From: AC-32 sp963717725
Lineage (GTDB): Bacteria > Actinomycetota > Thermoleophilia > Gaiellales > Gaiellaceae
NCBI GenBank assembly: GCA_963717725.1
Contig: CAVQWS010000025.1
Coordinates: 310,001 to 374,000 of the forward strand
Length of the DNA stretch: 64,000 nt
Direction of reading: 5' to 3'
Made by a program: the position numbers and the translations under genes. The notes beneath the pieces were generated by a model, which saw only the letters and a list, made by a program, of their open reading frames with translations, did not search any database and was not told the DNA's origin. Positions 17,333-25,103 of the stretch are shown in pieces (position 1 is the stretch's first letter; the number at the start of each line of letters is the position of its first letter).

Positions 17333-18584
17333 CGAGGCGGTTGGGATGGCCGAGCATCGAGAGCTCGGCGATGTCGCGGCGGAAGAAGAGCGAGGTCGTC
17401 CAGTCGGCCACCACGCGCAGCCTTCGCGAGAAGAGCGGCAGCTGGTACAGGTGGTACGTCCGCGTGATGAACCAGCCGAGGAAGCCGGTGAAGCGGAAGC
17501 CGGGCACCTCGGCGATGCCCTTGTAGCGGCCGAGGGTGGCCACCTGGCCGAGCATGCGGAAGCGGTACGGCTTCTGCTCGCCGGCGAGGTTCTTGGCGAG
17601 GCGGCGAGCCTGGCGGAGCGCGTGCTGCGAGGTCGGCGGGTCGACCGCACCAGGCGTGGCGAGGTTTGGGACGGCCGCGCAGTCGCCGAGCGCCCAGACG
17701 TGCTCATGGCCCTCCACGCGGAGCTGTTCGTCCACCTTCACCCGGCCGCGCTCGTCCAGGGGGAGCCCGAAGCTCGCGAGCATCGGGTTGGCCTTGACGC
17801 CGGCCGTCCAGACGACGGTGTGCGTGTCGAAGCGCTCGCCGTTCGAGAGCTGCGCCGCGTGCCGCTCGACCGACTCGAGCGTCGTGCCGACGCGGATCTC
17901 GACCCCGCGCTTCGACAGTTGCTCGGCCGCGTACTCGCCGAGACGGGGCGGGATCTCCGGCAGGATCTTCGGCGCCGCGTCCACGAGCACCCAGCGCTGC
18001 GGCGCGTCCTGGAGGCTCGGGTAGTAGCGCAGCGCGTCGCGGACGAGGTCGGAGAGCTCGGCGAGCGCTTCGACGCCCGCGTAGCCGGCGCCGACGAAGA
18101 CGAAGGTCAGCTCACGCTCGCGGTGATCCTCGGTGGAGGCCGCGTCGGCCGCATCGAGCCGCTGCAGGACGTGGTTGCGCAGGTAGATCGCGTCGGCGAG
18201 GTTCTTGAAGCCCAGCGCGTGCTCGGCGAGGCCCGGGATCGGCAGTGCCCGCGAGATCGAGCCCAGCGCGATCACGAGCTCGAGGTAGGTCACGGTGACG
18301 TGTCCCTCGAGAGTGTCGACCTCGACGCGGCGGCCGGCGAAGTCCAGCTCGGTCGCGCTGCCGAGGAGCACGTCCGAGTGGGGGCACATGACGCGTAGCG
18401 GCACGACCACGTGGCGCGGTTCCAGCGTCCCCGAGGCCGCTTCGGGCAGCAGCGGCGTGAACAGCATCGAGTTCTCCGGGCTGACGATCGTGGCGCCGCG
18501 CTTGCCGAGGATCCGCGCCACATAGCTGCCGGCGAACCCGCCGCCGACGATCACCGTCCCGCCCCGTGCCTCCCGCTCGCTCAC
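17325..18584 (-). CDS. ndh: Type II NADH dehydrogenase (NDH-2)
   Basis: 419-residue FAD-dependent NADH:quinone oxidoreductase. The N-terminal FAD-binding site reads VIVGGGFAGSYVARIL, the NADH site FVFVGAGYAGVEALAEL, and the second FAD contact VWALGDCAAVPN. The C-terminal amphipathic part (FLGWFITRTYHLYQLPLFSRRLR) is where NDH-2 enzymes sit on the membrane. It passes electrons from NADH to quinone without pumping protons and would feed the respiratory chain that ends in the caa3 oxidase at 54830-59951. Start GTG 18584. Confidence 0.9.
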   Translation of the reverse strand: MSEREARGGTVIVGGGFAGSYVARILGKRGATIVSPENSMLFTPLLPEAASGTLEPRHVVVPLRVMCPHSDVLLGSATELDFAGRRVEVDTLEGHVTVTYLELVIALGSISRALPIPGLAEHALGFKNLADAIYLRNHVLQRLDAADAASTEDHRERELTFVFVGAGYAGVEALAELSDLVRDALRYYPSLQDAPQRWVLVDAAPKILPEIPPRLGEYAAEQLSKRGVEIRVGTTLESVERHAAQLSNGERFDTHTVVWTAGVKANPMLASFGLPLDERGRVKVDEQLRVEGHEHVWALGDCAAVPNLATPGAVDPPTSQHALRQARRLAKNLAGEQKPYRFRMLGQVATLGRYKGIAEVPGFRFTGFLGWFITRTYHLYQLPLFSRRLRVVADWTTSLFFRRDIAELSMLGHPNRLDA

Positions 18585-18589
18585 GCCTC

Positions 18590-18595
18590 TACTAT
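18590..18595 (+). promoter_or_regulatory. -10 element TACTAT, leaderless promoter of the DUF1272 gene
   Basis: TACTAT lies 6 bases before GTG 18602. On the other strand GATAGT (18591-18596) lies 6 bases before the ndh GTG, so one short segment appears to serve both divergent genes. Confidence 0.6.
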
Positions 18596-18601
18596 CGCTG
18601 C

Positions 18602-18787
18602 GTGAGCCTGGAGATGCGCGAGTCGTGCGAGCGCTGCGGCGCCGCGCTGGCCGCGGACGGCGAGGCGTACATCTGCTCGCACGAGTGCACCTTCTGCGGC
18701 GAGTGCCTCGAGGCGCTGGAGCAAACGTGCCCGAACTGCGGCGGCGAGCTGGTGCGACGGCCTAGACGCGCAGCAGCGGGCGCGTGA
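18602..18787 (+). CDS. DUF1272 small zinc-binding protein
   Basis: 61 residues from GTG 18602. Eight cysteines are arranged CxxC, CxxxC, CxxC and CxxC (9, 12, 25, 29, 32, 35, 43, 46), ending in CPNCGGELVRRP, the hallmark of DUF1272. It should bind two zinc ions; its role is not known. The 3' end overlaps the convergent amidinohydrolase gene by 26 bases. Confidence 0.85.
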   Translation: MSLEMRESCERCGAALAADGEAYICSHECTFCGECLEALEQTCPNCGGELVRRPRRAAAGA

Positions 18788-19626
18788 GGCACGTCGGGCC
18801 GCCGTCGCCCTTCGAGAGCTCCTCGCCGCGGTAGGTCAGCACCTCGACGCCGGCACGCTCCATCCGCTCGCGCGTGACCGGGTTGCCCTCGACCGCCAGT
18901 GCTACGCGTGGGGCCAGGGCGAGGACATTGGAACCCATCGAGTCGAATTCCTCGTCCGGAACCCGCACGAGCTCGACATCGCGGGCCCTCGAGCAGCTGC
19001 GCGAGCCTCGCCGGCAACAAGGGCTCGTAGACCACGGCCAGATCCGGCGCGAGCGGGCTGATCAGCGACATCAGGTGCATCACCTCGTCGCGCCCGTGCC
19101 AGTGCGGAAGGTCGAAGGCCACCACTTCCACCTCCGGCAGCAGCTCGCGCAGGCGGGCGATCCCGGCCGCGTTCGTGCGATAGCCGCAGCCGACCAGCAG
19201 CGTGCGCGCGTCGAGCCAGCAGCAGTCGCCGCCCTCGGCCCAGGCCGCCTCACTCAGCCGCCCCGCGACCGGGACGCCGGCGCGCTCGAAGTCCTCCGCC
19301 ATCGCGTTCACTTCGGCGCGGCGGCACTTCTTGCCCGGGTGGAGCAGGAGCGCGCCCTCGTCGGCGACGAGCGCCGGGTCGTAGGTGTAGATCGCGTCCG
19401 GGTTGCCGGGAGTCGCCGACTCGGCGAGCACGACCTCCGCGCCGGCGTCCGCGAGCAGCGAACAGAAGGCCTCGTGCTCGCGCGCGATCCCGGCCGCGTC
19501 CGGCTCGGAACGCCAGCCGCACCGCTGCCAGCCGTGCAGGTCCTCGGCGCGAGGGGCGCGGACGAGCACGCGGCGGAGCACGCCCGTCATCGACTGGCAG
19601 CCGTAGAGCTTCTCCTCGACGCTCAC
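18762..19626 (-). pseudogene. Dimethylargininase/arginine deiminase-like amidinohydrolase, frameshifted
   Basis: Guanidino-modifying enzyme of the DDAH/amidinotransferase fold. The reading frame from GTG 19626 carries NPDAIYTYDPAL, EGGDCCWLD and HWHGRDEVMHLMSL (catalytic His region). At GGGCCC 18983-18988 the frame breaks; the similarity goes on in another frame with DVELVRVPDEEFDSMGSNVL and ends with the catalytic Cys in GGPTCLTRPL. Removing one G there restores one continuous protein of about 287 residues. As it stands the product would lack its catalytic Cys. Its start overlaps the sigma-factor stop, so it belongs to the ECF operon. A base-call error is quite possible. Confidence 0.8.
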
Positions 19627-20801
19627 GCCGAGGATCGTACTTCGGCCAGACGCCGCTCCAGGAAGGCGCGCTCGGCGGGTTGCGGTGCCAGCAAGAGCGC
19701 GCGGCCGTAGGCCTCGGCCGCCTCGTCCCCGCGGCCGAGCCGCCGCAGCAAGTCGGCCCGCGCCGAGTGCAGGTGGCGGTAGCCGTCCAGCCCGTCGATG
19801 CCGTCGATCAGCTCGAGACCCTGCTCCGGTCCCTCTGCCATGGCGACCGCGACAGCGCGGTTGAGCTCGACCACCGGCGAGGGCGCGAGGGACGCGAGTC
19901 GGCCGTAGAGCGCGGCGATCTGCGGCCAGTCGGCCTCGGGCTCGAGATGGAGCGAGGCGATCGCCGCCTGCAGCTGGTACGGCCCCGGCTGCCGCAGCGG
20001 CAGCGCCCGGTCGAGCACGGCCCGGCCCTCCTCGATCCGCGCGGCGTCCCAGAGCAAGCGGTCCTGGTCGTCCAGCAGGACGAGCTCGCCGTCCGCGTCG
20101 AGCCGGGCGGCCCGGCGTGCGTCGTGGAGCAGCATCAGCGCGAGCAGGCCGAGCGCCTCCGGCTCGTCGGGCATCAGCACCGCTAGCACCTTGCCGAGCC
20201 GGATCGCCTCCTCGCAGAGCTCCTCGCGCGGCGGCGGCCCATAGCCCTCGTTGAAGATCAGGTAGACCACCGCGAGCACCGAGCGCAGCCGCTCCGGCAG
20301 TAGGTGGTCGGGCGGGACGCGGAACGGGATCCCCGCCGCGCGGATCTTCTTCTTGGCGCGGACGAGCCGCTGAGCCATCGTCGGCTCGGGGACGAGAAAG
20401 GCCCGCGCGATCTCCTCGGTCGTGAGGCCGCCGAGCGTGCGCAGCGTCAGCGCCACCTGCGCCTCGCTCGCGAGTGCCGGATGGCAGCACGCGAAGATCA
20501 GCGAGAGCCGTTCGTCGGGGAGCGTCTCGTCCACCTCCTCCGCCGGCTCGAGGGCCGCCAGCAGCTCGGTCTTGCGGCGCAGGTTCTGCTCGCGCCGGAT
20601 CCGGTCGATCGCCCGGTTGCGCGCCGTGGTCAGCAGCCACGCGCCCGGGTTGGCGGGGGCGCCCTCGCGCGGCCAGCGCTCGAGCGCGGCGGCAAAGGCC
20701 TCCTGCACCGCGTCCTCGGCGAGCTCGACGTCGCCGAGCGCGCGGGCGAGGATCGCGAGGGTGCGCCCCCATTCTTCGCGGAAGAGCTCTTCTACGACGA
20801 G
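19623..20801 (-). CDS. ECF42-type RNA polymerase sigma factor with TPR-like C-terminus
   Basis: About 390 residues: sigma region 2 (LAEDAVQEAFAAALERWP, then PGAWLLTTARNRAIDRIRRE), region 4 (LTLRTLGGLTTEEIARAFLVPEPTMAQRL) and a long C-terminal domain with LIFNEGYG, AVLMPDEPEALGLLALMLLHDARR and ELNRAVA, as in ECF group 42. The immediately upstream DGPF gene is the group's hallmark neighbour. Oddly, the conserved N-terminus (VVEELFREEWGRT) has no ATG, GTG, TTG or CTG before it; the frame runs open through the DGPF gene. Given coordinates start at the first conserved codon. A -1 frameshift from DGPF, an indel, or a rare start codon would explain it. Confidence 0.85.
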   Translation of the reverse strand, partial: LVVEELFREEWGRTLAILARALGDVELAEDAVQEAFAAALERWPREGAPANPGAWLLTTARNRAIDRIRREQNLRRKTELLAALEPAEEVDETLPDERLSLIFACCHPALASEAQVALTLRTLGGLTTEEIARAFLVPEPTMAQRLVRAKKKIRAAGIPFRVPPDHLLPERLRSVLAVVYLIFNEGYGPPPREELCEEAIRLGKVLAVLMPDEPEALGLLALMLLHDARRAARLDADGELVLLDDQDRLLWDAARIEEGRAVLDRALPLRQPGPYQLQAAIASLHLEPEADWPQIAALYGRLASLAPSPVVELNRAVAVAMAEGPEQGLELIDGIDGLDGYRHLHSARADLLRRLGRGDEAAEAYGRALLLAPQPAERAFLERRLAEVRSSA

Positions 20802-21157
20802 CCGTCCTCCTCGAAGACCATCACCGGCCGCACCTCGACGGAGCCGTGTTGCGAGCCCGGGATCTTGGCCGCCCACTCCAGCGCCTCGTCGATCGAGCCG
20901 ACGTCGACGATGTAGTAGCCGCCGAGCTGCTCCTTCGTCTCGGCGAACGGGCCGTCGGTGGTGAGCGTCTCGTCGTTGCGGACGCGGACAGTGGTCGCGG
21001 TCTCGGTCGGCTGCAGCGCGTCGCCCGCCACCATCGAGCCGCTGCCCTGCAGCTCCTCGGTGAACTGCATGTAGGCCTGCATGATCTGGCCGTTCTCTTC
21101 CTCGCTGCGCGACTTCCAGCCGTCCTGGTCGCCGTAGATCAGCAGCATGTACTGCAT
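20792..21157 (-). CDS. DGPF/YCII-domain protein of an ECF42 operon
   Basis: 121 residues, MQYMLLIYGD start and the DGPF motif at 68-71 followed by AETKEQLGGYYIVD. The fold is a small ferredoxin-like alpha/beta barrel (YCII-related). These proteins accompany ECF42 sigma factors almost always and may be their sensor or target, but the mechanism is not established. A strong AGGAGGG precedes ATG 21157 at 21162-21168, and an ECF-type promoter lies at 21191-21217. Confidence 0.9.
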   Translation of the reverse strand: MQYMLLIYGDQDGWKSRSEEENGQIMQAYMQFTEELQGSGSMVAGDALQPTETATTVRVRNDETLTTDGPFAETKEQLGGYYIVDVGSIDEALEWAAKIPGSQHGSVEVRPVMVFEEDGSS

Positions 21158-21190
21158 CTCGCCCTCCTGTTCGGTCGCTTACGAGAGTAC

Positions 21191-21217
21191 GACGAACGGA
21201 AACGCTGGGGATCGACA
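21191..21217 (-). promoter_or_regulatory. Probable autoregulated ECF42 promoter
   Basis: On the minus strand TGTCGA (21217-21212), a 17-base spacer and CGTC (21194-21191) precede the DGPF gene by about 35 bases. From memory, ECF42 target promoters in Streptomyces have TGTCGA at -35 and CGTC/CGAC-like at -10, so this would be self-activation. It differs from the TANNNT promoters of the other genes here. Confidence 0.65.
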
Positions 21218-21240
21218 CCCGTCATGCCGATATCTGTGCG

Positions 21241-21927
21241 ATGAGGCTTGCGGTTGTGCCACTGATCCTGGTCGTGCTCGTGTGCGGCGGCTGGGCGACC
21301 GAGAAGCACACGCGCTCCGGCAACGAGCGTGCGCTGAGCGCGCTCGCCTCGGAGCTCGCCGGCCGGCCGGTGCACGTCCGCTGCGAGAGCCTCTGGCACT
21401 CGATCGTGAACGTGGACGCAAATCTCGGCGATGTGCCGTTTCCGAACGGCCGTGCCGCTTCGTACACCCACATCACGCGCGGGATGTGCAAGGAGCTCGC
21501 CCGCTTCCGCAGCCGGCCCGAGGCGCCGGAGCTCGCATGCCTGGCCGAGTTCGACTGGAACCGTTTCACCGGCAGCGGCGATCCGGCGGCGACGGCCTGT
21601 TCCGAACACGCCAACGACTTGGCCGAAGCGCTGGTCACGCTCGCGCACGAGTCGATGCACATGCGCGGCTGGTCCGACGAGGCGCTCGCGCAGTGTTACG
21701 CGATCCAGGAGGTCGCCTTCACGGTGGAGCGGCTCGGCGGCTCGCCCCAGGAAGGAGCCGCGGTCGCGAGCTACCTGTTGTCGCTGCAGCCGTTCATGCC
21801 GACCGACTACCAGTCGAACGAGTGCGCCTCCGGCCGGTTGCTCGACCTGCACCCGGGGACCAAGGTCTTTCCGACCGAGTCTGTTCCCGGCCCGCCCGCG
21901 GCCGGGTTCTTCGGCCCGCAGCTCTAG
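21241..21927 (+). CDS. Secreted protein with HExxH motif, possible metallopeptidase
   Basis: 228 residues. An N-terminal hydrophobic stretch (VVPLILVVLVCGGWA) reads as a signal peptide or anchor. LVTLAHESMHMRGWSDEALAQC carries His136-Glu137-x-x-His140, the zincin signature, with Glu147 as a possible third ligand seven residues on. At least six further cysteines suggest disulfides in an extracellular protein. I do not recognise the family. It shares a CTAG with the convergent small gene at its 3' end. It is divergent from the ECF42 operon and might be controlled from the same 80-base gap. Confidence 0.6.
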   Translation: MRLAVVPLILVVLVCGGWATEKHTRSGNERALSALASELAGRPVHVRCESLWHSIVNVDANLGDVPFPNGRAASYTHITRGMCKELARFRSRPEAPELACLAEFDWNRFTGSGDPAATACSEHANDLAEALVTLAHESMHMRGWSDEALAQCYAIQEVAFTVERLGGSPQEGAAVASYLLSLQPFMPTDYQSNECASGRLLDLHPGTKVFPTESVPGPPAAGFFGPQL

Positions 21928-22103
21928 GGATTCGCGGGCGGCGGCCCGCAGCGGCGCGGCTCCTGGTTCGACGGCGCCTTCGCGGGCAGGCGCTTCGAGC
22001 ACTTGACCACCGGCTTGATCAGGTCAGTCGTGTTCGAGGACGAGCTGCCGATCCCGAGGAAGACGAAGCTGAACAGCAAGACCAGGATTGCGAGGAATGC
22101 CAT
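21924..22103 (-). CDS. Small single-pass membrane protein
   Basis: 59 residues from ATG 22103, nine bases after the helicase gene ends. Residues 2-18 (AFLAILVLLFSFVFLGI) form one membrane span, followed by a polar tail with two cysteines (KPVVKCSKRLP, RRCGPP). No Shine-Dalgarno is visible, so it may be translated by coupling to the helicase gene. The TAG stop overlaps that of the convergent gene. No family recognised. Confidence 0.45.
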   Translation of the reverse strand: MAFLAILVLLFSFVFLGIGSSSSNTTDLIKPVVKCSKRLPAKAPSNQEPRRCGPPPANP

Positions 22104-22112
22104 GCCGGAATG

Positions 22113-24344
22113 CTACGCCGAGGCGAGCATCCGGTCGAGCAGCGTGAGCGCGCCGGCCTTGTCGAGCGGCTCGTTCAGGTTGCCGCACTTCGGGCTCTGC
22201 ACGCACGACGGGCACCCACGCTCGCACGGGCAGCCGCGCAGCAGTTTCGCCGTGTCCTCGGCCCAGCCCTCGAAGACGTCGAAGCCGCGCTCGGCGATCC
22301 CGACGCCGCCGGAGTGGCCGTCGTAGACGAAGATCGTCGGCCGCCCGGTCTGGAAGTGCAGGTTCGTCGAGAGCCCGCCGATGTCCCAGCGGTCGCACAT
22401 CGCCCAGAGCGGCAGCAAGGCGATCAGCGAGTGCTCGGCGGCGTGCAGCGACCCGAGCAGCCTCGGCATCTGCTCCAGGCCTTCGAGCATCCACGCTTCC
22501 GGGAGGAACCAGACGGCCTCGGTCTCGAACTCGGTTTGCGGCAGCTCGAGCGGGACGAGCTCGAGGCTCTCCTGCGTCTGGATCGATTTCTTCTGGTAGC
22601 CGACGACCTGGTCGGTGACGACCACCGAGCCGAAGGTGAGCTCGACGCCCAGCCGCCGGTCGGAGCGCCGGGGCTCGACGATCGCGGTGGTCGTCTCGGT
22701 CTTGGCCTGCGTGTAGTAGTCGCCCGAGAACGGCTCGACGAGGGCCGTGCGGTTCTCGAGGTCGAGTGCGCGCACACGGTAGCTCTCGCCGAGGTGGAGG
22801 TAGATCGCGCCTTCGTGCACGGTTGTGAAGGCGCGCTCCTGCTCGGCGATCCCGAGCACCGTGCCACTCGAGCCGTCGACGATCGTGAACGACTCCGGGC
22901 CGGTCGAGCGCAGCGAGACGCGAGCGGCCGGGTAGTCGCGGCCCGCCCAGACGTAGCCCGCCTTCGTGTGCTTGAGCTCGGGGAGGACGGCCGCGCGCTC
23001 GAGGGCCGCGTCGCCGAGCACCTCGCGGTCGCGGTCGTCCAGCGGCGCCTCGAAGGCGGCGGCGCGGACATGGCCGTCGAGCACCCGCGGGTTCTCGTGG
23101 TCGAGGATCGCGGCCTCGACGCGCCTCCCGAGCAGCGCCCGCGGCTCGCGCATGAAGTACTGGTCGAGCGCGTCCTCACTGGCGACGAGCACCGCCAGCC
23201 CGTGCCCGCGCCGGCCCGCGCGTCCCCACTGCTGCCGCAGCGAGGCGACGGTGCCGGGGAAGCCGACCGAGATCACGCAGTCGAGCAGGCCGACGTCGAT
23301 CCCGAGCTCGAGCGCGTTCGTCGCGCTGACGCCGAGCAGCTCGCCCTCGAGCAGCCTCCGCTCGATCTCGCGCCGTTGCTGTGGCGTGTAGCCGGCGCGG
23401 TAGGGCGAGAGCCGCGAGTCGTCGCCGAGCCGGTCGGCAGTAAAGCGGTGGATCAGCTCGGCCGCCCGCCGGCTCTTGGCGAAGCAGAGCGTCCGCAACC
23501 CGCGCTCGACCAGGTCGGCCATCAGCTTCGAGGCTTCGCCGAGCGCCGAGGCTCGCAGCCCCAGCTCCTCGTCGGTCAGCGGCGGGTTCCAGAGCGCGAC
23601 CGTCCGCTCGGCGCGCGGGGCGGCGTCGTCGCCGATCACGGTCGTCTCGACACCGAGCAGCCGCGTCGCCAGCTCGCCCGGGTTGGCGATCGTCGCCGAG
23701 GCCAGCAGGAACTGCGGGTCCGCGCCGTAGACGCGCGCGAGCCGCCGCAGCCGCCGCAGCACGTTGGCAACGTGCGAGCCGAACACCCCGCGGTAGACGT
23801 GCGCCTCGTCGACGATCACGTAGGCAAGGTTCGTGAGCACGTCGCCCCAGCGGTCGTGGTGCGGGAGCACGCCAACGTGAAGCATGTCCGGGTTGGAGAG
23901 GATCAGGTTCGCCCACTTGCGCACCTGCCAGCGCCGGTCGGCGGCCGTGTCCCCGTCGTAGATCGCGGCCCGCAGCTTGGGCAGGCGAAACGATCCGAGC
24001 GCCCGCAGCTGGTCCTGTGCGAGCGCCTTGGTCGGATAGAGGTAGAGCGCTCGCTGCTTCGGCTCATGCGCGAGCGCGTCCAGAACGGGCAGGTTGAAGG
24101 CGAGCGTCTTCCCCGAGGCAGTGCCGGTGGTGACGACGAAGTGCTCGCCGCGCGCGGCCGCCTCCCAGGCCTCGGCCTGGTGCGCGTAGAGCGCGTCCAC
24201 GCCTTGCGCGGCCAGCGCCTCGCGCACGCGCGGGTGCAGCGCCTCGGGCAGCGGCGCGAGGATCGCATCTCGCGCCGGCACTTCCTCGAGATGGGCGAGC
24301 TCCTCGCCCTCCAGCAGGCCGGCCCAGCTCGCTGCGACGCTCAT
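22113..24344 (-). CDS. MrfA/Hrq1-type superfamily 2 DNA helicase with DUF1998
   Basis: 743 residues from ATG 24344. Motif I TGTASGKT (73-80), II DEAH (179-182), III LASATIAN, and motif VI QQWGRAGRRG are intact. The C-terminal third contains DUF1998 with a cysteine cluster CPCERGCPSCVQSPKCG near residue 710, which binds zinc in the mitomycin-repair helicase MrfA of Bacillus. By homology it is a 3'-5' helicase in repair of damaged or crosslinked DNA. Its ATG overlaps the methyltransferase stop, forming a two- or three-gene operon. Confidence 0.9.
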   Translation of the reverse strand: MSVAASWAGLLEGEELAHLEEVPARDAILAPLPEALHPRVREALAAQGVDALYAHQAEAWEAAARGEHFVVTTGTASGKTLAFNLPVLDALAHEPKQRALYLYPTKALAQDQLRALGSFRLPKLRAAIYDGDTAADRRWQVRKWANLILSNPDMLHVGVLPHHDRWGDVLTNLAYVIVDEAHVYRGVFGSHVANVLRRLRRLARVYGADPQFLLASATIANPGELATRLLGVETTVIGDDAAPRAERTVALWNPPLTDEELGLRASALGEASKLMADLVERGLRTLCFAKSRRAAELIHRFTADRLGDDSRLSPYRAGYTPQQRREIERRLLEGELLGVSATNALELGIDVGLLDCVISVGFPGTVASLRQQWGRAGRRGHGLAVLVASEDALDQYFMREPRALLGRRVEAAILDHENPRVLDGHVRAAAFEAPLDDRDREVLGDAALERAAVLPELKHTKAGYVWAGRDYPAARVSLRSTGPESFTIVDGSSGTVLGIAEQERAFTTVHEGAIYLHLGESYRVRALDLENRTALVEPFSGDYYTQAKTETTTAIVEPRRSDRRLGVELTFGSVVVTDQVVGYQKKSIQTQESLELVPLELPQTEFETEAVWFLPEAWMLEGLEQMPRLLGSLHAAEHSLIALLPLWAMCDRWDIGGLSTNLHFQTGRPTIFVYDGHSGGVGIAERGFDVFEGWAEDTAKLLRGCPCERGCPSCVQSPKCGNLNEPLDKAGALTLLDRMLASA

Positions 24345-25006
24345 CGCCGTGCCCGCAGGGCGACGAGGTACGGATAGTCGCGCTCGCTCAGCTCCTCGAA
24401 GAGATCGATCCGCAGACCGGCAGACGCGAAGGCCGTGATGAAGTCCGCCAGCGTGAGGTGTCTCGAGTCGATGCGGGCGCGCAGCCCCTCGGGGTCGCCG
24501 ACCCCGGGCGCGCTGCCGTCGTAGCGCCTGCTCGGCCGGTAGCCGGGATGGAACGCCGGCGTGCCCTGCGCGTGCACGAAGGCTGAATGCGGCCCGACGA
24601 AGCATGGATGTCCGCCGATGTAGACGAACGGCGCACCGGCGCGGAGAACGCGTGCGACCTCGGCCACGGCGGCTCGGAAGTCACCGACGTCGGTGTGCGT
24701 CCACACCGAGATCGCGGCGTCGAAGGACTCGTCCTCGAACGGCAGCGAGTGCGCGCTCCCCTCGACCACCTCGAGCCCGCGCTCCCGGGCGACTGCGAGC
24801 AGCTCCGTCGAGACGTCGACGCCGACAGCCAACCAGCCGAGCTCGGCCGCGACCGCCGTGGCCACGCCCGTTCCGCAGCCGACGTCCAGGCACTGCCCGT
24901 CTCCGGTGCCGAGCAGGCGCATCAGCGCGGCCAGCTCGTCGGTGGTCAGCTCCGGGCGCCAGCCGTCGTACCACTCCGCGATGCCGTCGTAGCGCGCTTC
25001 GCCCAT
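24341..25006 (-). CDS. Class I SAM-dependent methyltransferase
   Basis: 221 residues from ATG 25006. Motif I LDVGCGTG (40-47), an acidic end of beta2 (VGVDVS) and motif II/III region SFDAAISVWTHTDVGDF mark a methyltransferase_11-type Rossmann domain. An upstream in-frame start (25045) would run into the divergent thi promoter; the leaderless -10 at 25014-25019 selects 25006. Substrate unknown. Confidence 0.8.
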   Translation of the reverse strand: MGEARYDGIAEWYDGWRPELTTDELAALMRLLGTGDGQCLDVGCGTGVATAVAAELGWLAVGVDVSTELLAVARERGLEVVEGSAHSLPFEDESFDAAISVWTHTDVGDFRAAVAEVARVLRAGAPFVYIGGHPCFVGPHSAFVHAQGTPAFHPGYRPSRRYDGSAPGVGDPEGLRARIDSRHLTLADFITAFASAGLRIDLFEELSERDYPYLVALRARR

Positions 25007-25013
25007 CTCGCCG

Positions 25014-25019
25014 ATGCTA
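25014..25019 (-). promoter_or_regulatory. -10 element TAGCAT, leaderless promoter of the methyltransferase
   Basis: TAGCAT lies 7 bases before ATG 25006. It overlaps by two bases the TAGCCT (25018-25023) used in the other direction for the thi genes. Confidence 0.6.
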
Positions 25020-25023
25020 GCCT
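25018..25023 (+). promoter_or_regulatory. -10 element TAGCCT of the thi operon
   Basis: TAGCCT would place transcription start near 25030, right at the 5' edge of the TPP aptamer, so the mRNA begins with the riboswitch. Confidence 0.5.
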
Positions 25024-25027
25024 GGCC

Positions 25028-25100
25028 CGACCGGGGTGCCCTCACGGGCTGAGATCACACCCGTCGAACCTGATCCGGTTCGCACCGGCGAAGGGAGTGC
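25028..25100 (+). ncRNA. TPP (THI-box) riboswitch
   Basis: All conserved blocks of the thiamin pyrophosphate aptamer are present in order: GGGGTGCC (25033-25040), GGCTGAGA (25048-25055), ACACCC (25057-25062), GAACCTGATCCGGTT (25066-25080) and CACCGGCGAAGGGA (25083-25096). It lies just upstream of thiD. The last block, GAAGGGAG, is also the only Shine-Dalgarno for the thiD TTG at 25104, so TPP binding would bury the ribosome site: translational control is the likely mode. Confidence 0.95.
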
Positions 25101-25103
25101 AGT

